Positions 1 through 10,611 of a stretch of 64,000 nucleotides of DNA are shown piece after piece. Made by a program: the position numbers and the translations under genes. Location: positions 2,146,001-2,210,000 of the forward strand of contig NZ_JBAMDA010000001.1 of the NCBI RefSeq assembly GCF_036964665.1, read 5' to 3'. Position 1 is the stretch's first letter, and each line of letters starts with the position of its first letter. The notes below the pieces were generated by a model. It did not search any database. It saw only the letters and a list, made by a program, of their open reading frames with translations, and was not told the origin of the DNA. Source of the DNA: Nitrobacter sp. NHB1. Lineage in GTDB: Bacteria; Pseudomonadota; Alphaproteobacteria; Rhizobiales; Xanthobacteraceae.

Positions 1-330
1 CTGGCAGGCGCCTGCGCCATCATCACCATCGGCACGCTGCTGGCCAAAATGCACTGGCTGGACGCCGTGCGCTATTGCGGCGAGCATTCCATCGTCATCT
101 ATCTCGCCTTCTTCCTGCCCATGGCCGCCTCGCGCACGATTCTGCTGAAAGCGGGCTTCATCCACGATATCGGCCTGGTGTCGCTGATCGTCACCATCGT
201 CGGCGTGATCGGCGCGGTGCTGATCTGGTGGGCCTGCCGCAACACGCGGGCGAATTTCCTGTTCGAGCGTCCAGACGCCTTCTGGATCGCGCCTAAGAAA
301 CGCGCGGCCGCGATTCAGGCCGCCGAGTAA
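1..330 (+). CDS. Acyltransferase family membrane protein, C-terminal fragment
   Basis: The reading frame is open from the first base of the window, so this is the 3' part of a gene that begins upstream. The 109 visible residues hold about three hydrophobic segments: one at the very start, one around YCGEHSIVIYLAFFLPMAA, and one around LVSLIVTIVGVIGAVLIWW. They end in a short basic cytoplasmic tail. The GEHSIVIYLAFFLP segment resembles the last helices of acyltransferase-3 type integral membrane proteins, which transfer acyl groups to cell-surface glycans or lipids. That assignment rests on family resemblance only, and the acceptor cannot be told. The stop is followed by a palindromic repeat at about 357-416. 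Confidence 0.55.
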   Translation: MAGACAIITIGTLLAKMHWLDAVRYCGEHSIVIYLAFFLPMAASRTILLKAGFIHDIGLVSLIVTIVGVIGAVLIWWACRNTRANFLFERPDAFWIAPKKRAAAIQAAE

Positions 331-356
331 CGCAACACGGTCGCCGCGCCAAAAGG

Positions 357-416
357 CGTCATCCCGCGAAAGCGGGCAGCCAGTCATCGCCTGGTCAAGC
401 CGGGCGATGACTCAAA
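357..416. repeat. Intergenic palindromic repeat (CCCGCGAAAGCGGGC type)
   Basis: The core CCCGCGAAAGCGGGC forms a perfect stem and is followed by a second dyad, GTCATCGCC...GGCGATGAC. The same kind of element occurs at 3594-3740. It lies between the acyltransferase gene and polA and may act as a transcript end or mRNA-stabilising hairpin, but no T-run follows it. Confidence 0.6.
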
Positions 417-500
417 GCGCATGGCGATATGCCCTGCAATACCGATCGCAATCCTTCTCGGAGGCTGTCTTTCGGCGCAAAAATCCTTAAGTTGCGGGCC

Positions 501-3500
501 ATGCCCAAGAAGCCCACCCCTGCCACCACGCCCGTACCCACCACCCCCGCCGTGGAAGCTGTGACCGTAGAGTCCGCTGCCGCAACCAGATCAGACATGC
601 AGGGCAAGCACATCTTTCTGGTCGACGGCTCCTCCTACATCTTCCGCGCCTATCACGCGCTGCCGCCGCTGAACCGTAAATCCGACGGTTTGCAGGTCAA
701 CGCGGTGCTCGGCTTCTGCAACATGCTGTGGAAGCTGTTGCGCGACATGCCGAAGGGCGACAAGCCGACCCATCTCGCGATCATCTTCGACAAGTCCGAG
801 GTGACGTTCCGCAACAAGCTCTATCCCGACTACAAGGCGCATCGGCCGCCCGCGCCCGACGACCTGATTCCGCAATTCGCGCTGATTCGCGAGGCTGTGA
901 AGGCGTTCGATCTGCCCTGCATCGAGCAGGGCGGGTTCGAGGCCGACGACCTGATCGCCACCTATGTGCGGCAGGCGTGCGCGCGCGGCGCGACCGCGAC
1001 CATCGTATCCTCGGATAAGGATCTGATGCAGCTCGTCACCGACTGCGTCACCATGTTCGACACCATGAAGGACCGCCGCCTCGGCATCCCCGAGGTGATC
1101 GAGAAATTCGGCGTGCCGCCCGAAAAGGTCGTCGAGGTGCAGGCGCTGGCCGGCGACAGCGTCGACAACGTGCCGGGCGTGCCGGGCATCGGCGTCAAGA
1201 CCGCGGCGCAGCTCATCACCGAATACGGCGACCTCGAAACGCTGCTGGCGCGCGCCGGCGAGATCAAGCAGCCGAAGCGGCGCGAAACGCTGATCGAGAA
1301 CGCGGGGAAGGCGCGCATTTCGCGGCAACTTGTGCTGCTCGACGATAAGGTCGCGCTCAACGTGCCGCTGGACGACCTCGCCGTGCAGGAGCCCGACGCC
1401 CGCAAGCTGATCGCCTTCCTGAAGGCCATGGAGTTCACCACGCTGACGAAGCGAGTCGCCGACTATTCCGAGGTCAACGCGACCGAGATCGAGCCGGACA
1501 GGAAAAACGCCAGCGGCGCTGCTCTTTCTGCTCCCTCCCCCCTTATGGGGGAGGGCCGGGGTGGGGGGGCCACAGGCGACCTCTTCGGCTCACCCCCCTC
1601 CCTACCCCTCCCCCACAAGGGAGGAGGGAACGTCCTACCTGCCGGGCGAAGCCAAGCTCCGGCAGATGCTCCACCCCGAACACCGCAAATCCTCGCCGCG
1701 ACCCGCCTTGAGGCGGTACGCGCGCTGCCGGTTCAGCGAGACAAATACGAAACCATCGGCACGCTCGAACGACTGCAGGACTGGATAGCCCGCATCGAGA
1801 GCCATGACAGCTTCGTCGTCGAAGCGCTGGCGCCGACAATAGACCCTATGCAGGCGGAATTGTCGGGCCTCGCGCTGGCGCTCGCGCCGAACGACGCGTG
1901 CTACGTCCCGTTCAACCACAAGCAGGCCGGCGACAGCGCCGGTCTGTTCGCCGCCGGCCTTGCGCCCGATCAGATCGCGATTCGCGATGCGCTCGATCTG
2001 CTAAATCCGCTCCTCGAATCCGGCGGCCACCTGAAGATCGGCTTCAACGTCAAGTTCACCGCGGTGCTGCTCGCGCAACACGGCATCGTCATGCAGAACC
2101 ACGACGACGTCGAGCTGATGTCCTACGCGCTCGATGCCGGGCGTGGCTCCCACGATCTCGAATCGCTGGCGCAGCGCTGGCTCGGCCACACGGCCTTGAG
2201 CTATGGCGAACTGATCGGCAGCGGCAGGAACAGGCTCACCTTCGATCAGGTGACGATCGATCGCGCCACGGCTTACGCGGCGGAGTACGCCGACCTGACC
2301 TTGCGGCTGTGGCAAGCGTTGAAACCCCGGCTGGTCGCCGAGCGCATGAATGCGGTCTACGAGACGTTGGAACGGCCGATGATTGCGACGCTGGCGCGGA
2401 TGGAGCGGCGCGGCATCACCATCGACCGCCAGGCGCTGTCGCGGCTGTCGGGTGAATTCGCGCAGTCCGCGACGCGGCTGGAAGCCGAAATCCAGGAGCT
2501 TGCCGGCGAGCCGATCAATGTCGGCAGCCCGAAGCAGATCGGCGAGATCATGTTCGGCAAGATGGGGTTGCCGGGCGGCAGCAAGACCAAGACCGGCGCA
2601 TGGTCCACCTCGGCGCAAATCCTCGACGACCTCGCCGAGCAGGGTCATGACTTCCCGCGCAAGATCCTCGACTGGCGGCAGGTTTCAAAACTGAAATCGA
2701 CCTATACCGACGCGCTGCCGGAATACGTCAATCCGCAGACCAGCCGTGTACACACGACCTATGCGCTCGCCGCCACCACCACCGGGCGGCTGTCGTCGAA
2801 CGAGCCGAACCTGCAGAACATTCCGGTACGCAATGAAGAGGGCCGCAAAATCCGCCGCGCCTTCATCGCAACGCTGGGCCATAAGCTGGTCTCCGCCGAC
2901 TACTCCCAAATCGAACTGCGACTGCTTGCCGAGATCGCCGACATCCCCGTGCTGAAACAGGCATTCCGCGACGGGCTCGACATCCACGCCATGACGGCGT
3001 CGGAAATGTTCGGCGTGCCGGTCCAGGGAATGCCGGGCGAAATCCGTCGCCGCGCCAAGGCCATCAACTTCGGCATCATCTACGGCATTTCGGCGTTCGG
3101 CCTCGCTAACCAACTCGGCATCCCGCGCGAGGAAGCCGGCGCCTACATCAAGAAATATTTCGAGCGCTTTCCCGGCATCCGCGCCTACATGGACGCGACC
3201 CGGGACTTCTGCCGCGAGCACGGTTATGTCGAAACGCTGTTCGGCCGCAAATGCCACTACCCGGACATCAAGTCGCCGAACCCGTCGCACCGCGCCTTTA
3301 ACGAGCGCGCCGCGATCAATGCGCGTTTGCAGGGCACCGCCGCCGACATCATCCGCCGCGCCATGGTGCGGATGGACGATGCGCTCGCGACGAAAAAGCT
3401 GTCGGCGCGGATGCTGCTGCAGGTCCACGACGAACTGATCTTTGAAGTGCCTGACGACGAGGTGGCCGCGACGCTGCCGGTGGTGCAGCATGTGATGCAG

Positions 3501-3584
3501 GACGCGCCGTTCCCGGCGGTGTTGCTGTCGGTGCCGTTGCAGGTCGACGCCCGCGCCGCCGACAACTGGGACGAGGCGCATTGA
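501..3584 (+). CDS. polA: DNA polymerase I with a degenerate proofreading domain
   Basis: DNA polymerase I performs gap filling and Okazaki primer removal. Of 1027 residues, about 35-300 form the 5' nuclease ([40 protein letters not shown]). Residues 344-377 are encoded by a palindromic repeat. Residues 415-600 align with the 3'-5' exonuclease and 625-1027 with the polymerase: motif A DYSQIELR from 800, motif [14 protein letters not shown] 849-861, motif C QVHDE 974-978. In the exonuclease part the usual DTE is E-A-L (441-443), the NxKYD aspartate is Thr 520, and the YAAED aspartate is Tyr 596, so proofreading is probably lost. I chose ATG 501 because the upstream in-frame start at 429 adds an unconserved extension; 597 is a third possibility just before the conserved core. 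Confidence 0.95.
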   Translation: MPKKPTPATTPVPTTPAVEAVTVESAAATRSDMQGKHIFLVDGSSYIFRAYHALPPLNRKSDGLQVNAVLGFCNMLWKLLRDMPKGDKPTHLAIIFDKSEVTFRNKLYPDYKAHRPPAPDDLIPQFALIREAVKAFDLPCIEQGGFEADDLIATYVRQACARGATATIVSSDKDLMQLVTDCVTMFDTMKDRRLGIPEVIEKFGVPPEKVVEVQALAGDSVDNVPGVPGIGVKTAAQLITEYGDLETLLARAGEIKQPKRRETLIENAGKARISRQLVLLDDKVALNVPLDDLAVQEPDARKLIAFLKAMEFTTLTKRVADYSEVNATEIEPDRKNASGAALSAPSPLMGEGRGGGATGDLFGSPPSLPLPHKGGGNVLPAGRSQAPADAPPRTPQILAATRLEAVRALPVQRDKYETIGTLERLQDWIARIESHDSFVVEALAPTIDPMQAELSGLALALAPNDACYVPFNHKQAGDSAGLFAAGLAPDQIAIRDALDLLNPLLESGGHLKIGFNVKFTAVLLAQHGIVMQNHDDVELMSYALDAGRGSHDLESLAQRWLGHTALSYGELIGSGRNRLTFDQVTIDRATAYAAEYADLTLRLWQALKPRLVAERMNAVYETLERPMIATLARMERRGITIDRQALSRLSGEFAQSATRLEAEIQELAGEPINVGSPKQIGEIMFGKMGLPGGSKTKTGAWSTSAQILDDLAEQGHDFPRKILDWRQVSKLKSTYTDALPEYVNPQTSRVHTTYALAATTTGRLSSNEPNLQNIPVRNEEGRKIRRAFIATLGHKLVSADYSQIELRLLAEIADIPVLKQAFRDGLDIHAMTASEMFGVPVQGMPGEIRRRAKAINFGIIYGISAFGLANQLGIPREEAGAYIKKYFERFPGIRAYMDATRDFCREHGYVETLFGRKCHYPDIKSPNPSHRAFNERAAINARLQGTAADIIRRAMVRMDDALATKKLSARMLLQVHDELIFEVPDDEVAATLPVVQHVMQDAPFPAVLLSVPLQVDARAADNWDEAH
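1531..1629. repeat. CCCTCCCCC/GGGGGAGGG palindromic repeat inside polA
   Basis: Two hairpin units (CTCCCTCCCCCCTT..GGGGGAGGG, then CCCTACCCCTCCCCCACAAGGGAGGAGGG) lie in frame in polA, between the 5' nuclease and the exonuclease-like domain. They encode a Pro/Gly/Ser-rich linker. Related units occur at 22593-22630, 52741-52770 and 59002-59127. Confidence 0.8.
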
Positions 3585-3593
3585 TCTTTTGTC

Positions 3594-3740
3594 GTCATGC
3601 CCGCGAAAGCGGGCATCCAGTATTCCGAAACGTCAATCGGTGATCGCAGACTTGGGCGTATACTGGATTGTCCGCCGGAGCCTGTCATCGGGCCGGCAAA
3701 GCCGGACCCGCTGGCGGACGATGACGGCTTCATACGAGAC
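3594..3740. repeat. Palindromic repeat cluster upstream of pyrE
   Basis: CATGCCCGCGAAAGCGGGCAT is followed by the pair ATCCAGTAT and ATACTGGAT, and then by GGGCCGGCAAAGCCGGACCC. This is a composite of the short intergenic palindromes common in this family. It fills most of the polA-pyrE gap and shows no coding signal. Confidence 0.6.
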
Positions 3741-3840
3741 CTACCTTCATAGTTGCACTGTTGACGGTCCCACATGGTACTGGAATCCAGCCGGCTCGCC
3801 CGATAGATTGCGCGGCGGTTCACCAGAGAGACTAGCGCCA

Positions 3841-4404
3841 GTGCCGACGTCCGCTTCCCGCGCCCGCCTTGCCGAGATCATTCGCACGCGCTCGTTCGGG
3901 CGCGGCGAAATCACCCTGGCCTCGGGCCGCAGGAGCGATTTCTACTTCAACCTGAAGCCGACCATGCTCGATCCCGAGGGCGCAGCGCTGCTCGCCGAAC
4001 TGAGCTTCGAGGCGCTCAAGGACGACAGGCTCGACTACATCGGCGGCCTTGAGATGGGCGCGGTGCCGCTCGCCGGCGCCATCGCGCAGTTGTCGTGGCT
4101 GAAAAATCAACCGATCGCCGCATTCTTCGTGCGCAAGAAGCCGAAGGAGCATGGCGCGCGGCTGGCGGTGGAAGGCCTCACCAAGACCGAAAGCCTCAGG
4201 GGCAAGCGCGTCGTCATCGTGGAAGACGTCACCACCACCGGCGGCTCGGCGATCAAGGCCGTGGACTCCGTACGCGAGGCCGGCGGCGAGATCGTGCTGG
4301 TCTTCACCATGGTGGATCGCGAGGAAGGCGCGGCGGAAACCTTCGCACAGGCCGGGGTGCCGTTCCGCGCGCTGTATAAGGCGAGCGAATTCCTAAAACC
4401 CTAA
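3841..4404 (+). CDS. pyrE: Orotate phosphoribosyltransferase
   Basis: Transfers orotate onto PRPP to give OMP in de novo pyrimidine synthesis (cytoplasmic). The 187-residue protein has the PRPP-binding motif [18 protein letters not shown] around residues 121-138 and the upstream [14 protein letters not shown] loop, and its length is normal for the family. A GTG start at 3841 is chosen because it directly precedes the conserved [14 protein letters not shown] segment and follows a GAGAGA stretch. Longer in-frame starts would read through the palindromic repeats at 3594-3740. It stands alone, without other pyr genes beside it. Confidence 0.93.
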   Translation: MPTSASRARLAEIIRTRSFGRGEITLASGRRSDFYFNLKPTMLDPEGAALLAELSFEALKDDRLDYIGGLEMGAVPLAGAIAQLSWLKNQPIAAFFVRKKPKEHGARLAVEGLTKTESLRGKRVVIVEDVTTTGGSAIKAVDSVREAGGEIVLVFTMVDREEGAAETFAQAGVPFRALYKASEFLKP

Positions 4405-4510
4405 TCGCCTGCGGCCGCGCAGCAGATGTCGGTTTCAAAAAACACCACAAGCTCGCCAAGAACACAACCGGAACACCTCGGGCCTGCGACGCTGACGCCC
4501 CGCGTTTACC

Positions 4511-4530
4511 ACGTTCCCGACTCGGAACGT
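4511..4530. promoter_or_regulatory. Inverted repeat ACGTTCC-N6-GGAACGT upstream of ku
   Basis: A perfect 7-bp dyad with a 6-bp spacer, about 60 bp before the ku start codon. The size and position fit a dimeric regulator's operator at the NHEJ promoter, but no regulator is known to me for this sequence. Confidence 0.35.
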
Positions 4531-4589
4531 TTCGCCGCTCGTGATATTGATCTTATTCTGCCGTCCCCGGCCAGTATGGAGTTTGTCCC

Positions 4590-5564
4590 ATGGCCCCGCG
4601 TGCGAACTGGAAAGGCTTTCTGCGCCTTTCGCTCGTGACCTGTCCGGTCGCCCTGTTTCCGGCGACCTCGGAGTCGGAGAAGGTCAGCTTCAACCAGATC
4701 AATCGCAAGACCGGACATCGCATCAAGTATCAGAAAGTCGATGCCGAAACCGGCGAGGATGTCGATAATGACGACATCGTCAAGGGCTACAAGATCGATA
4801 CCGATACCTATCTCGAGGTGACCAAGGACGAACTCGACAACGTCGCGATTGATTCTACCCATACCATCGAGATCGACCGGTTCGTGCCGCGCGCCGAGAT
4901 CGACGATCTTTATATCGTGCGGCCGTATTATCTGGTGCCGGACGGCAAGGTCGGCCACGACGCTTATGCTGTGATCCGCGACACTATCAAGGCCACCGGC
5001 AAAACCGCGCTGGCGCGAGTGGTGTTGACCAATCGTGAGCATGTCATTGCGCTGGAGGCACGGGACAACGGGCTGGTCGGTCTGCTTCTGCGCTACGCTT
5101 ACGAAGTTCGCGAGGCATCGGACTATTTCGACGCCATCAAGGACGTGAAGATCACTAAGGACATGCTCGATCTCGCCAGGCATATCGTCGAGCAGAAGTC
5201 CGGCCATTTCGAGCCGACCGCTTTCGAGGATCACTATGAGGCGGCGCTGCTCGACCTGATCGAGCAGAAGAAGGCGGGGCATCCGATCGCGAAAGCCAAG
5301 GTCAGGACCGAAGGCAACGTCATCAACCTGATGGACGCCTTGCGGCAGAGCCTGAAGGGCGGCAAGGCAGGGCCGGCCGCGGCTGTTCCGGCGAAGGGCA
5401 AGAAGTCCAGGAAGCGCGTCGAAGGGCAGCGCGAGATGCTGTTTCCGATCGAGGGCAAGAAGACCGCCGCGAAGGAGACTAAGCGGGAGCCTGCCAAGCG
5501 ACCGGCCAAAACTGCGAAGACACCGGCTGCGAAGGCATCGACTGCGAAACGCAAGACCGGTTAG
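4590..5564 (+). CDS. ku: Ku protein, non-homologous end joining
   Basis: Bacterial Ku forms a homodimeric ring that binds DNA double-strand ends and recruits LigD. The 324-residue protein starts with [20 protein letters not shown], the typical N-terminus of the family, and carries the Ku70/80-like beta-barrel core to about residue 255. It ends in a Lys/Ala-rich tail of about 60 residues ([20 protein letters not shown]) of the sort that mediates DNA binding in bacterial Ku. ATG 4590 fits the family N-terminus. The gene is followed at once by a 62-residue gene and ligD on the same strand, giving a complete two-component NHEJ locus. Confidence 0.95.
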   Translation: MAPRANWKGFLRLSLVTCPVALFPATSESEKVSFNQINRKTGHRIKYQKVDAETGEDVDNDDIVKGYKIDTDTYLEVTKDELDNVAIDSTHTIEIDRFVPRAEIDDLYIVRPYYLVPDGKVGHDAYAVIRDTIKATGKTALARVVLTNREHVIALEARDNGLVGLLLRYAYEVREASDYFDAIKDVKITKDMLDLARHIVEQKSGHFEPTAFEDHYEAALLDLIEQKKAGHPIAKAKVRTEGNVINLMDALRQSLKGGKAGPAAAVPAKGKKSRKRVEGQREMLFPIEGKKTAAKETKREPAKRPAKTAKTPAAKASTAKRKTG

Positions 5565-5576
5565 CCGGCCGCGCCG

Positions 5577-5765
5577 ATGCGCAAGCTGATCGCCTTCGAC
5601 GACGAAACCATGGCCGCGCTGACGCAACTCGGCCGCGACCGCATGGCGACGATTCAGGAGCTGGCCGACGAGGCTTTTGCCGACCTTTTGGGGAAGCACG
5701 GCGTCCCGATCGACTTGAAGGACGCGTTGCGCAAGAGTGCCGGCGCCAAACGAAAAAAATCGTGA
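5577..5765 (+). CDS. Small ribbon-helix-helix-like protein between ku and ligD
   Basis: A 62-residue protein starting [20 protein letters not shown] and ending in a basic tail (AGAKRKKS). The short N-terminal strand followed by two predicted helices ([13 protein letters not shown] and [18 protein letters not shown]) resembles ribbon-helix-helix DNA-binding proteins, though I cannot name a family. It begins 12 bp after ku and ends 65 bp before the ligD start, so it is probably co-transcribed with both. It could be an autoregulator or an accessory of end joining. The function is inferred from position and fold only. Confidence 0.6.
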   Translation: MRKLIAFDDETMAALTQLGRDRMATIQELADEAFADLLGKHGVPIDLKDALRKSAGAKRKKS

Positions 5766-5830
5766 ATTCGGGGCACTTGCGCGCCCTTGTGGGCGTTGCA
5801 CATCGTCTGATCCAATTTGGAACCAACGCC

Positions 5831-8566
5831 GTGCCCTCCCGCAAGCTCAGCACCTACCGCAACAAGCGCGACTTCTCCAAAACCGCCGAGCCGAGCGGCA
5901 AGGCGCGCATCGCGACCTCGAAGCAGCGGCGCTTCGTGATCCAGATGCACGATGCCACAAGGCTGCATTACGACTTCCGCCTCGAATATGACGGGGTGTT
6001 CAAGTCATGGGCGGTGACGCGCGGCCCGTCGCTCGATCCAACCGAGAAGCGGCTGGCGGTGGAGGTCGAAGATCACCCGCTCGACTACGGTGACTTCGAG
6101 GGCACGATCCCGAAGGGTCAGTATGGCGGCGGCACCGTGGAAATCTGGGACCGCGGCTACTGGTATGCCGAGGACCCGGCGAAGGGTCTCGCCAAGGGCG
6201 ACCTCAAATTCGCGCTGATGGGTGAGAAGCTCAAAGGCGAGTGGGTGCTGGTGCGCATGAAGCACGACCGCAGCGGCGGCAAGCGCACCAACTGGCTGCT
6301 GATCAAGCACCGCGACGATTATGCCGAGCCCGGCAGCGGCGAGGACGTGCTGAAGCACGATCGCTCGGTCGCCTCGGGGCGCAGGCTCAACCAGATCGCG
6401 GAGGGCAAGGGCAAGGCGCCGAAGCCTTTCATGATGACCAGGCGGATCGCGGGCTCTGACGCGGTGTGGGATTCGAACAAAGGCGTTGCCGCCGAAGAAC
6501 GCGCCCGCGGCGCGAAACGACCGGTGGCAAAGACGAGCGCCAAGCCGGCTTCGACCCGAGAGCGGGCACCGAAGCGTAAAGCTTCCAAGACTCATGGCCA
6601 CAAGGCCCACGCAATCAAAGGCGCCATGCCGGATTTCGTCGGCTTTCAACTCTGCGAAGCCTCCGCAACTCCGCCCTCGGCCGAGGGCTGGGTGCATGAG
6701 ATCAAGTTCGACGGCTACCGCATTCAGACGCGGATCGAGAACAGCAATGTGACGCTCAAGACGCGCAAGGGCCTCGACTGGACCGAAAAATTCCCGATCA
6801 TCGCAAAAGCTGCCGCCAAACTGGCCGACGCCATCATCGACGGCGAGATCGTCGCGCTCAGCGGCAAGGGCGATCCGGATTTTTCGGCTATGCAGGCCGC
6901 GCTGTCTGAGGGCAACACTGGTGAACTGGTGTTCTTTGCATTCGACCTGCTGTTCGCCGAGGGTGAGGATCTGCGCCCGCTGTCGCTGCTCACGCGCAAG
7001 GAACGGCTTCGCAAATTGCTTGGACGTTCTGCAAAATCAGCTTGCGCTCCAGTCCGATACGTCGAGCATTTCGACGTGAGCGGCGAACAGATGTTCGCAT
7101 CGGCCCGCGACGCCGGCCTCGAAGGCATCATCTCGAAACAGGCGGATGCGCCCTATCGCGCCGGCCGCGGTGGAAGCTGGCTCAAAATCAAAAGCCGCCC
7201 CGGCCATGAGGTGGTGATCGGCGGCTGGAAAACCACGGACGGGAAATTCCGCTCACTGATGGCCGGCGTCTACAACGGCGACCACCTTGTCTATACCGGC
7301 ATCGTCGGCACCGGCTACGGCCGCGACACCGTCAAGCGCATCATGCCGGCGTTGAAGGCCGCCGCCTCATCGAAAAGCCCGTTCTCCGGCAAGAACGCGC
7401 CGCCGGGCGGTCGCGAGGTGCATTGGCTGAAGCCTGAACTCGTCGCCGAGATCGAATTCGCCGGCTGGACCGACGGCGGCCTGGTCCGACAGGCCGCCTT
7501 CAAGGGATTGCGCGCGGACAAGCCGGCCCGCGAGATCAAGGCGGAGACGCCGGCCCGTGCGGCGGTCCCAAAGCTCGACGCTAAAAGGCTTGACGCGAGA
7601 GCCGCAGCCGCAGCGCGCACCGATACGACGACATCGCGCCAGCCGCGCGCACCTGCGGCGCGGGATCGCTCGACGGTCATGGGCGTTGCGATCTCGCACC
7701 CGGACAAGGCGCTGTGGCCGGATGCCGGCGACAAGCAGCCAGTCACCAAGCGCGACCTCGCCCTCTACATGGAAACGACCGGCGGCTGGATGATCGGCCA
7801 CATCCGCGGGCGGCCGTGTTCAATCGTGCGCGCTCCCAACGGCATCGGCGGCGAGACCTTCTTCCAGCGTCACGCCATGCCGGGCCTGTCCGATCTCGTC
7901 ACCGAAGTGAAGGTGTCCGGCGACCGCAAGCCTTATCTGCAGATCGACCGCGTCGAAGGCCTGATCGCCGTGGCGCAAATCGGCGGGCTCGAACTGCATC
8001 CGTGGAATTGCGCGCCCGATCAGTATGAGGTGCCGGGACGGCTGGTGTTCGACCTCGATCCCGCGCCGGAGGTCGCATTCCCGGATGTGATCGCGGCGGC
8101 CAAGGAGATGAAGCAACGCCTCGAGGCGCTCGGGCTTGAAACCTTCTGCAAGACCACCGGCGGCAAGGGCCTGCACGTGGTCACGCCGCTTGCAATCACG
8201 CAGAAGAACAGGTTGAACTGGAAGCAGGCCAAAATGTTCGCGCAGGCCGTCTGCGAACAAATGGCAACCGACGCACCCGACAAATATCTCATCACCATGT
8301 CGAAGCAGCAGCGCGAGGGCAAAATCTTTCTCGATTATCTTCGCAACGACACCAAATCGACCGCGGTCGCGCCGCTATCGCCGCGCGCGCGCTCCGGCGC
8401 CACCGTGTCGATGCCGCTGAACTGGTCGCAGGTGAAAGCCGGCCTCGATCCGAAGCGGTTCACGCTCCGCACCGCGCCGGACCTCCTGAAAAAGAGCAAG
8501 GCCTGGTCGGGCTATGACGAAGCCGCGCGGCCGCTGCAGACGGCGATCGGAAAGCTCGTCCGATGA
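5831..8566 (+). CDS. ligD: ATP-dependent DNA ligase D (PE-Lig-Pol)
   Basis: Multifunctional end-joining enzyme partnering Ku. The 911-residue product has three domains in this order: a 3'-phosphoesterase domain with [11 protein letters not shown] near residues 40-50; an ATP-dependent ligase domain with nucleotidyl-transfer motif [10 protein letters not shown] (Lys 292); and a primase-like polymerase domain from about 617 with the metal-binding LVFDLDP (Asp 741, Asp 743) and [12 protein letters not shown]. Ala/Lys-rich linkers separate the domains. GTG 5831 directly precedes the conserved [14 protein letters not shown] start; a longer frame begins at 5762. The stop overlaps the arginase start (ATGA). 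Confidence 0.94.
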   Translation: MPSRKLSTYRNKRDFSKTAEPSGKARIATSKQRRFVIQMHDATRLHYDFRLEYDGVFKSWAVTRGPSLDPTEKRLAVEVEDHPLDYGDFEGTIPKGQYGGGTVEIWDRGYWYAEDPAKGLAKGDLKFALMGEKLKGEWVLVRMKHDRSGGKRTNWLLIKHRDDYAEPGSGEDVLKHDRSVASGRRLNQIAEGKGKAPKPFMMTRRIAGSDAVWDSNKGVAAEERARGAKRPVAKTSAKPASTRERAPKRKASKTHGHKAHAIKGAMPDFVGFQLCEASATPPSAEGWVHEIKFDGYRIQTRIENSNVTLKTRKGLDWTEKFPIIAKAAAKLADAIIDGEIVALSGKGDPDFSAMQAALSEGNTGELVFFAFDLLFAEGEDLRPLSLLTRKERLRKLLGRSAKSACAPVRYVEHFDVSGEQMFASARDAGLEGIISKQADAPYRAGRGGSWLKIKSRPGHEVVIGGWKTTDGKFRSLMAGVYNGDHLVYTGIVGTGYGRDTVKRIMPALKAAASSKSPFSGKNAPPGGREVHWLKPELVAEIEFAGWTDGGLVRQAAFKGLRADKPAREIKAETPARAAVPKLDAKRLDARAAAAARTDTTTSRQPRAPAARDRSTVMGVAISHPDKALWPDAGDKQPVTKRDLALYMETTGGWMIGHIRGRPCSIVRAPNGIGGETFFQRHAMPGLSDLVTEVKVSGDRKPYLQIDRVEGLIAVAQIGGLELHPWNCAPDQYEVPGRLVFDLDPAPEVAFPDVIAAAKEMKQRLEALGLETFCKTTGGKGLHVVTPLAITQKNRLNWKQAKMFAQAVCEQMATDAPDKYLITMSKQQREGKIFLDYLRNDTKSTAVAPLSPRARSGATVSMPLNWSQVKAGLDPKRFTLRTAPDLLKKSKAWSGYDEAARPLQTAIGKLVR

Positions 8567-9540
8567 CCGACACAACCGGCGGCCGGGTCGGAAGCGTTGC
8601 GCTGCTCGGCGTTCCCATCGACATGGGCGCGGCGCAACGCGGCACCTTGATGGGACCGGCGGCGCTGCGCACAGCGGGCATCAAGCCGGTGCTGGAAAGC
8701 CTGGGCATCGACGTGTCGGATCACGGCGATATTTCCATCGCTCACGCCGCGCCGGCGACCGATCGGATACCCGCGAACGCCAACCACTACCGCGACATTC
8801 AGGCATGGACCCGCACGCTCAGCCCGCGCGCTTATGATCTGGCGAAGTCCGGCGCCATACCGATCTTTCTCGGCGGCGACCACAGCCTGTCGATGGGTTC
8901 GATCAACGGCGTCGCGCGCTATTGGCATGAACAGGGACGCGAATTGTTCGTGCTCTGGCTCGACGCCCACGCCGACTACAACACGCCGCTGACGACGATG
9001 ACCGCGAACATGCACGGAATGTCTGCTGCTTTTGTGTGCGGCGAGCCCGGACTCGACGATCTGCTCGGCGAGGAGCCACGCGCTTCGATCACGTCAGCGC
9101 ATCTCGACCTGTTCGGCGTCCATTCGATCGACCCGCTCGAGAAGAAACTGGTGCATGACCGGCGGATCGCCATTGCCGACATGCGCGCGATCGACGAGTT
9201 CGGCGTAGCGGTACTGATGCACAGCGTCATCGAGCGGGTCAAAGCGCGCAACGGCGTGCTGCATCTCAGCTTCGACCTCGATATGCTGGATCCCGGCATC
9301 GCACCCGGTGTCGGCACCACCGTTCCCGGCGGCGCGACCTATCGCGAGGCGCATCTCATCATGGAACTGCTGTACGATTCCGGACTGGTCCATTCGGCCG
9401 ATATCGTCGAACTCAATCCGTTTCTCGACGAGCGCGGGCGGACCGCGCGGGTCGCGGTCGAATTGATCGCGAGCCTGTTCGGACAGCAGATCACCGACCG
9501 TCCAACCCCCAGCAATACGCTGATGCCGAGCAGTAGCTGA
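8563..9540 (+). CDS. rocF: Arginase
   Basis: Hydrolyses L-arginine to ornithine and urea. The 325-residue protein is a ureohydrolase with the binuclear manganese motifs in order: GGDHS at 104-108, DAHAD at 134-138 and SFDLDMLDP at 236-244. The N-terminal [20 protein letters not shown] is characteristic of arginase rather than agmatinase. The ATG overlaps the ligD stop by four bases, so the two are translationally coupled although functionally unrelated. It converges on the beta-lactamase gene with a 22-bp gap in which I see no strong terminator. Confidence 0.9.
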   Translation: MTDTTGGRVGSVALLGVPIDMGAAQRGTLMGPAALRTAGIKPVLESLGIDVSDHGDISIAHAAPATDRIPANANHYRDIQAWTRTLSPRAYDLAKSGAIPIFLGGDHSLSMGSINGVARYWHEQGRELFVLWLDAHADYNTPLTTMTANMHGMSAAFVCGEPGLDDLLGEEPRASITSAHLDLFGVHSIDPLEKKLVHDRRIAIADMRAIDEFGVAVLMHSVIERVKARNGVLHLSFDLDMLDPGIAPGVGTTVPGGATYREAHLIMELLYDSGLVHSADIVELNPFLDERGRTARVAVELIASLFGQQITDRPTPSNTLMPSSS

Positions 9541-9562
9541 AAGCGGCGCGCGGTCGCGAAAA

Positions 9563-10456
9563 TCATGCGAGTGCGGTCGTGACCGCACGCCCCACGGCCG
9601 CCATGACGGCGTTTTGCCGGTCCGCCGAGACCGCGGCGCCGGTGAGATAGGCCGTTACAATCATCGGCGCCCGGTCCGGCGGCCAGACCACAGCGACGTC
9701 GTTCGCCGTTCCCCGCTCGCCCGTTCCGGTCTTGTCGCCGGCACGCCAGCCGGCCGGCAATCCGGCGCGCAGGCGTTTGCTGCCGGTCGTGTTGGCGGCG
9801 AGCCAGGCCACGAGTTGCGCGCGCGATTTCGTCGACAGCACATCGCCCACCACCAGCGCGCGCAGGTCGGAGGCCATCGCGTTCGGCGTGGTGGTGTCGC
9901 GCGGATCGCCCGGCGCCGCCTCGTTGAGTGCGGTCTCGATGCGGTCGAGGCGCGTCACGTCGTCGCCCAGCTTGCGCACGAAGGCGGTCAGACCCTGCGG
10001 GCCGCCGAGGCTGGCGAGCAGCAGATTTCCCGCGGTGTTGTCGCTGAGCGTAATGGCGGCCTTGCAGAGTTCAGCAACGGTGATGCCAACCGGGCCGACA
10101 CGCTCGTGCGTCTCCGGCGAGTGCGCCACGAGATCGGCTTCGCTGAAATAAATCCGCCGCGCGAGACTTTCCTTGCCGGCATCGACTCCGTGAAGAACGG
10201 CGCCCGACGCCAGCACCTTGAAGGTGCTGCACATCGGAAATCGCTCATCCATCCGATGGCCGACGCACTGACCGGTGCCGGTATCGAGCAGCGCGACACC
10301 CAGCCGTCCGCCGCTTTCGGTCTCCAGCCGCTTCAATTCGTCGACAAACCTCTGCTGCAATACCGCAGCCGCCCGAGCCCGACCGGCGCGGCCCATGACG
10401 ACAAGCCCGACCAGCCCCGCACCCGCCGCGCGCAACAATCGCCGTCTGCCGATCAT
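9563..10456 (-). CDS. bla: Class A beta-lactamase, Tat-exported
   Basis: Periplasmic serine beta-lactamase of 297 residues. The catalytic set is complete: STFK at 77-80, SDN at 138-140, ETALN (the ExxLN omega-loop Glu) at 174-178, and KTG at 242-244. The N-terminus [20 protein letters not shown] has consecutive arginines before a hydrophobic core and an ARA-A cleavage site, as in twin-arginine signal peptides. No ampR-like regulator lies beside it, so expression is probably constitutive or controlled elsewhere. It appears to be a resident chromosomal gene: its composition matches its neighbours and there are no mobile-element remnants. Confidence 0.92.
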   Translation of the reverse strand: MIGRRRLLRAAGAGLVGLVVMGRAGRARAAAVLQQRFVDELKRLETESGGRLGVALLDTGTGQCVGHRMDERFPMCSTFKVLASGAVLHGVDAGKESLARRIYFSEADLVAHSPETHERVGPVGITVAELCKAAITLSDNTAGNLLLASLGGPQGLTAFVRKLGDDVTRLDRIETALNEAAPGDPRDTTTPNAMASDLRALVVGDVLSTKSRAQLVAWLAANTTGSKRLRAGLPAGWRAGDKTGTGERGTANDVAVVWPPDRAPMIVTAYLTGAAVSADRQNAVMAAVGRAVTTALA

Positions 10457-10556
10457 TTTTGAACCACCCTCATGTTCGGCTGCGCCGACGCTGTCTACGA
10501 TGCAGCGTCAAAACATCCATTGCTCAAGACCCGGCATCAACAGGAAGACTCGGGAT

Positions 10557-10587
10557 AAAAAAGGGCGGCCGATCGAGCCGCGCTTTG
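10557..10587 (-). terminator. Rho-independent terminator of pckA
   Basis: Read on the minus strand, a GCGGC/GCCGC stem with loop TCGATCG, extended by AAAG/CTTT around a mismatch, is followed by six T. It lies about 25 bp after the pckA stop. Confidence 0.7.
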
Positions 10588-10611
10588 ATTTCACGAAATT
10601 GATACACGGGC

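Noticed and set aside
4506..5801. A 431-codon minus-strand frame across ku
   Set aside because: It is antisense to Ku, with no start context or motif.
9563..10456. Beta-lactamase gene as a recently acquired resistance gene
   Set aside because: Composition and codon use match the neighbours, the Tat signal is of resident type, and no mobile element or resistance-cassette boundary is visible.
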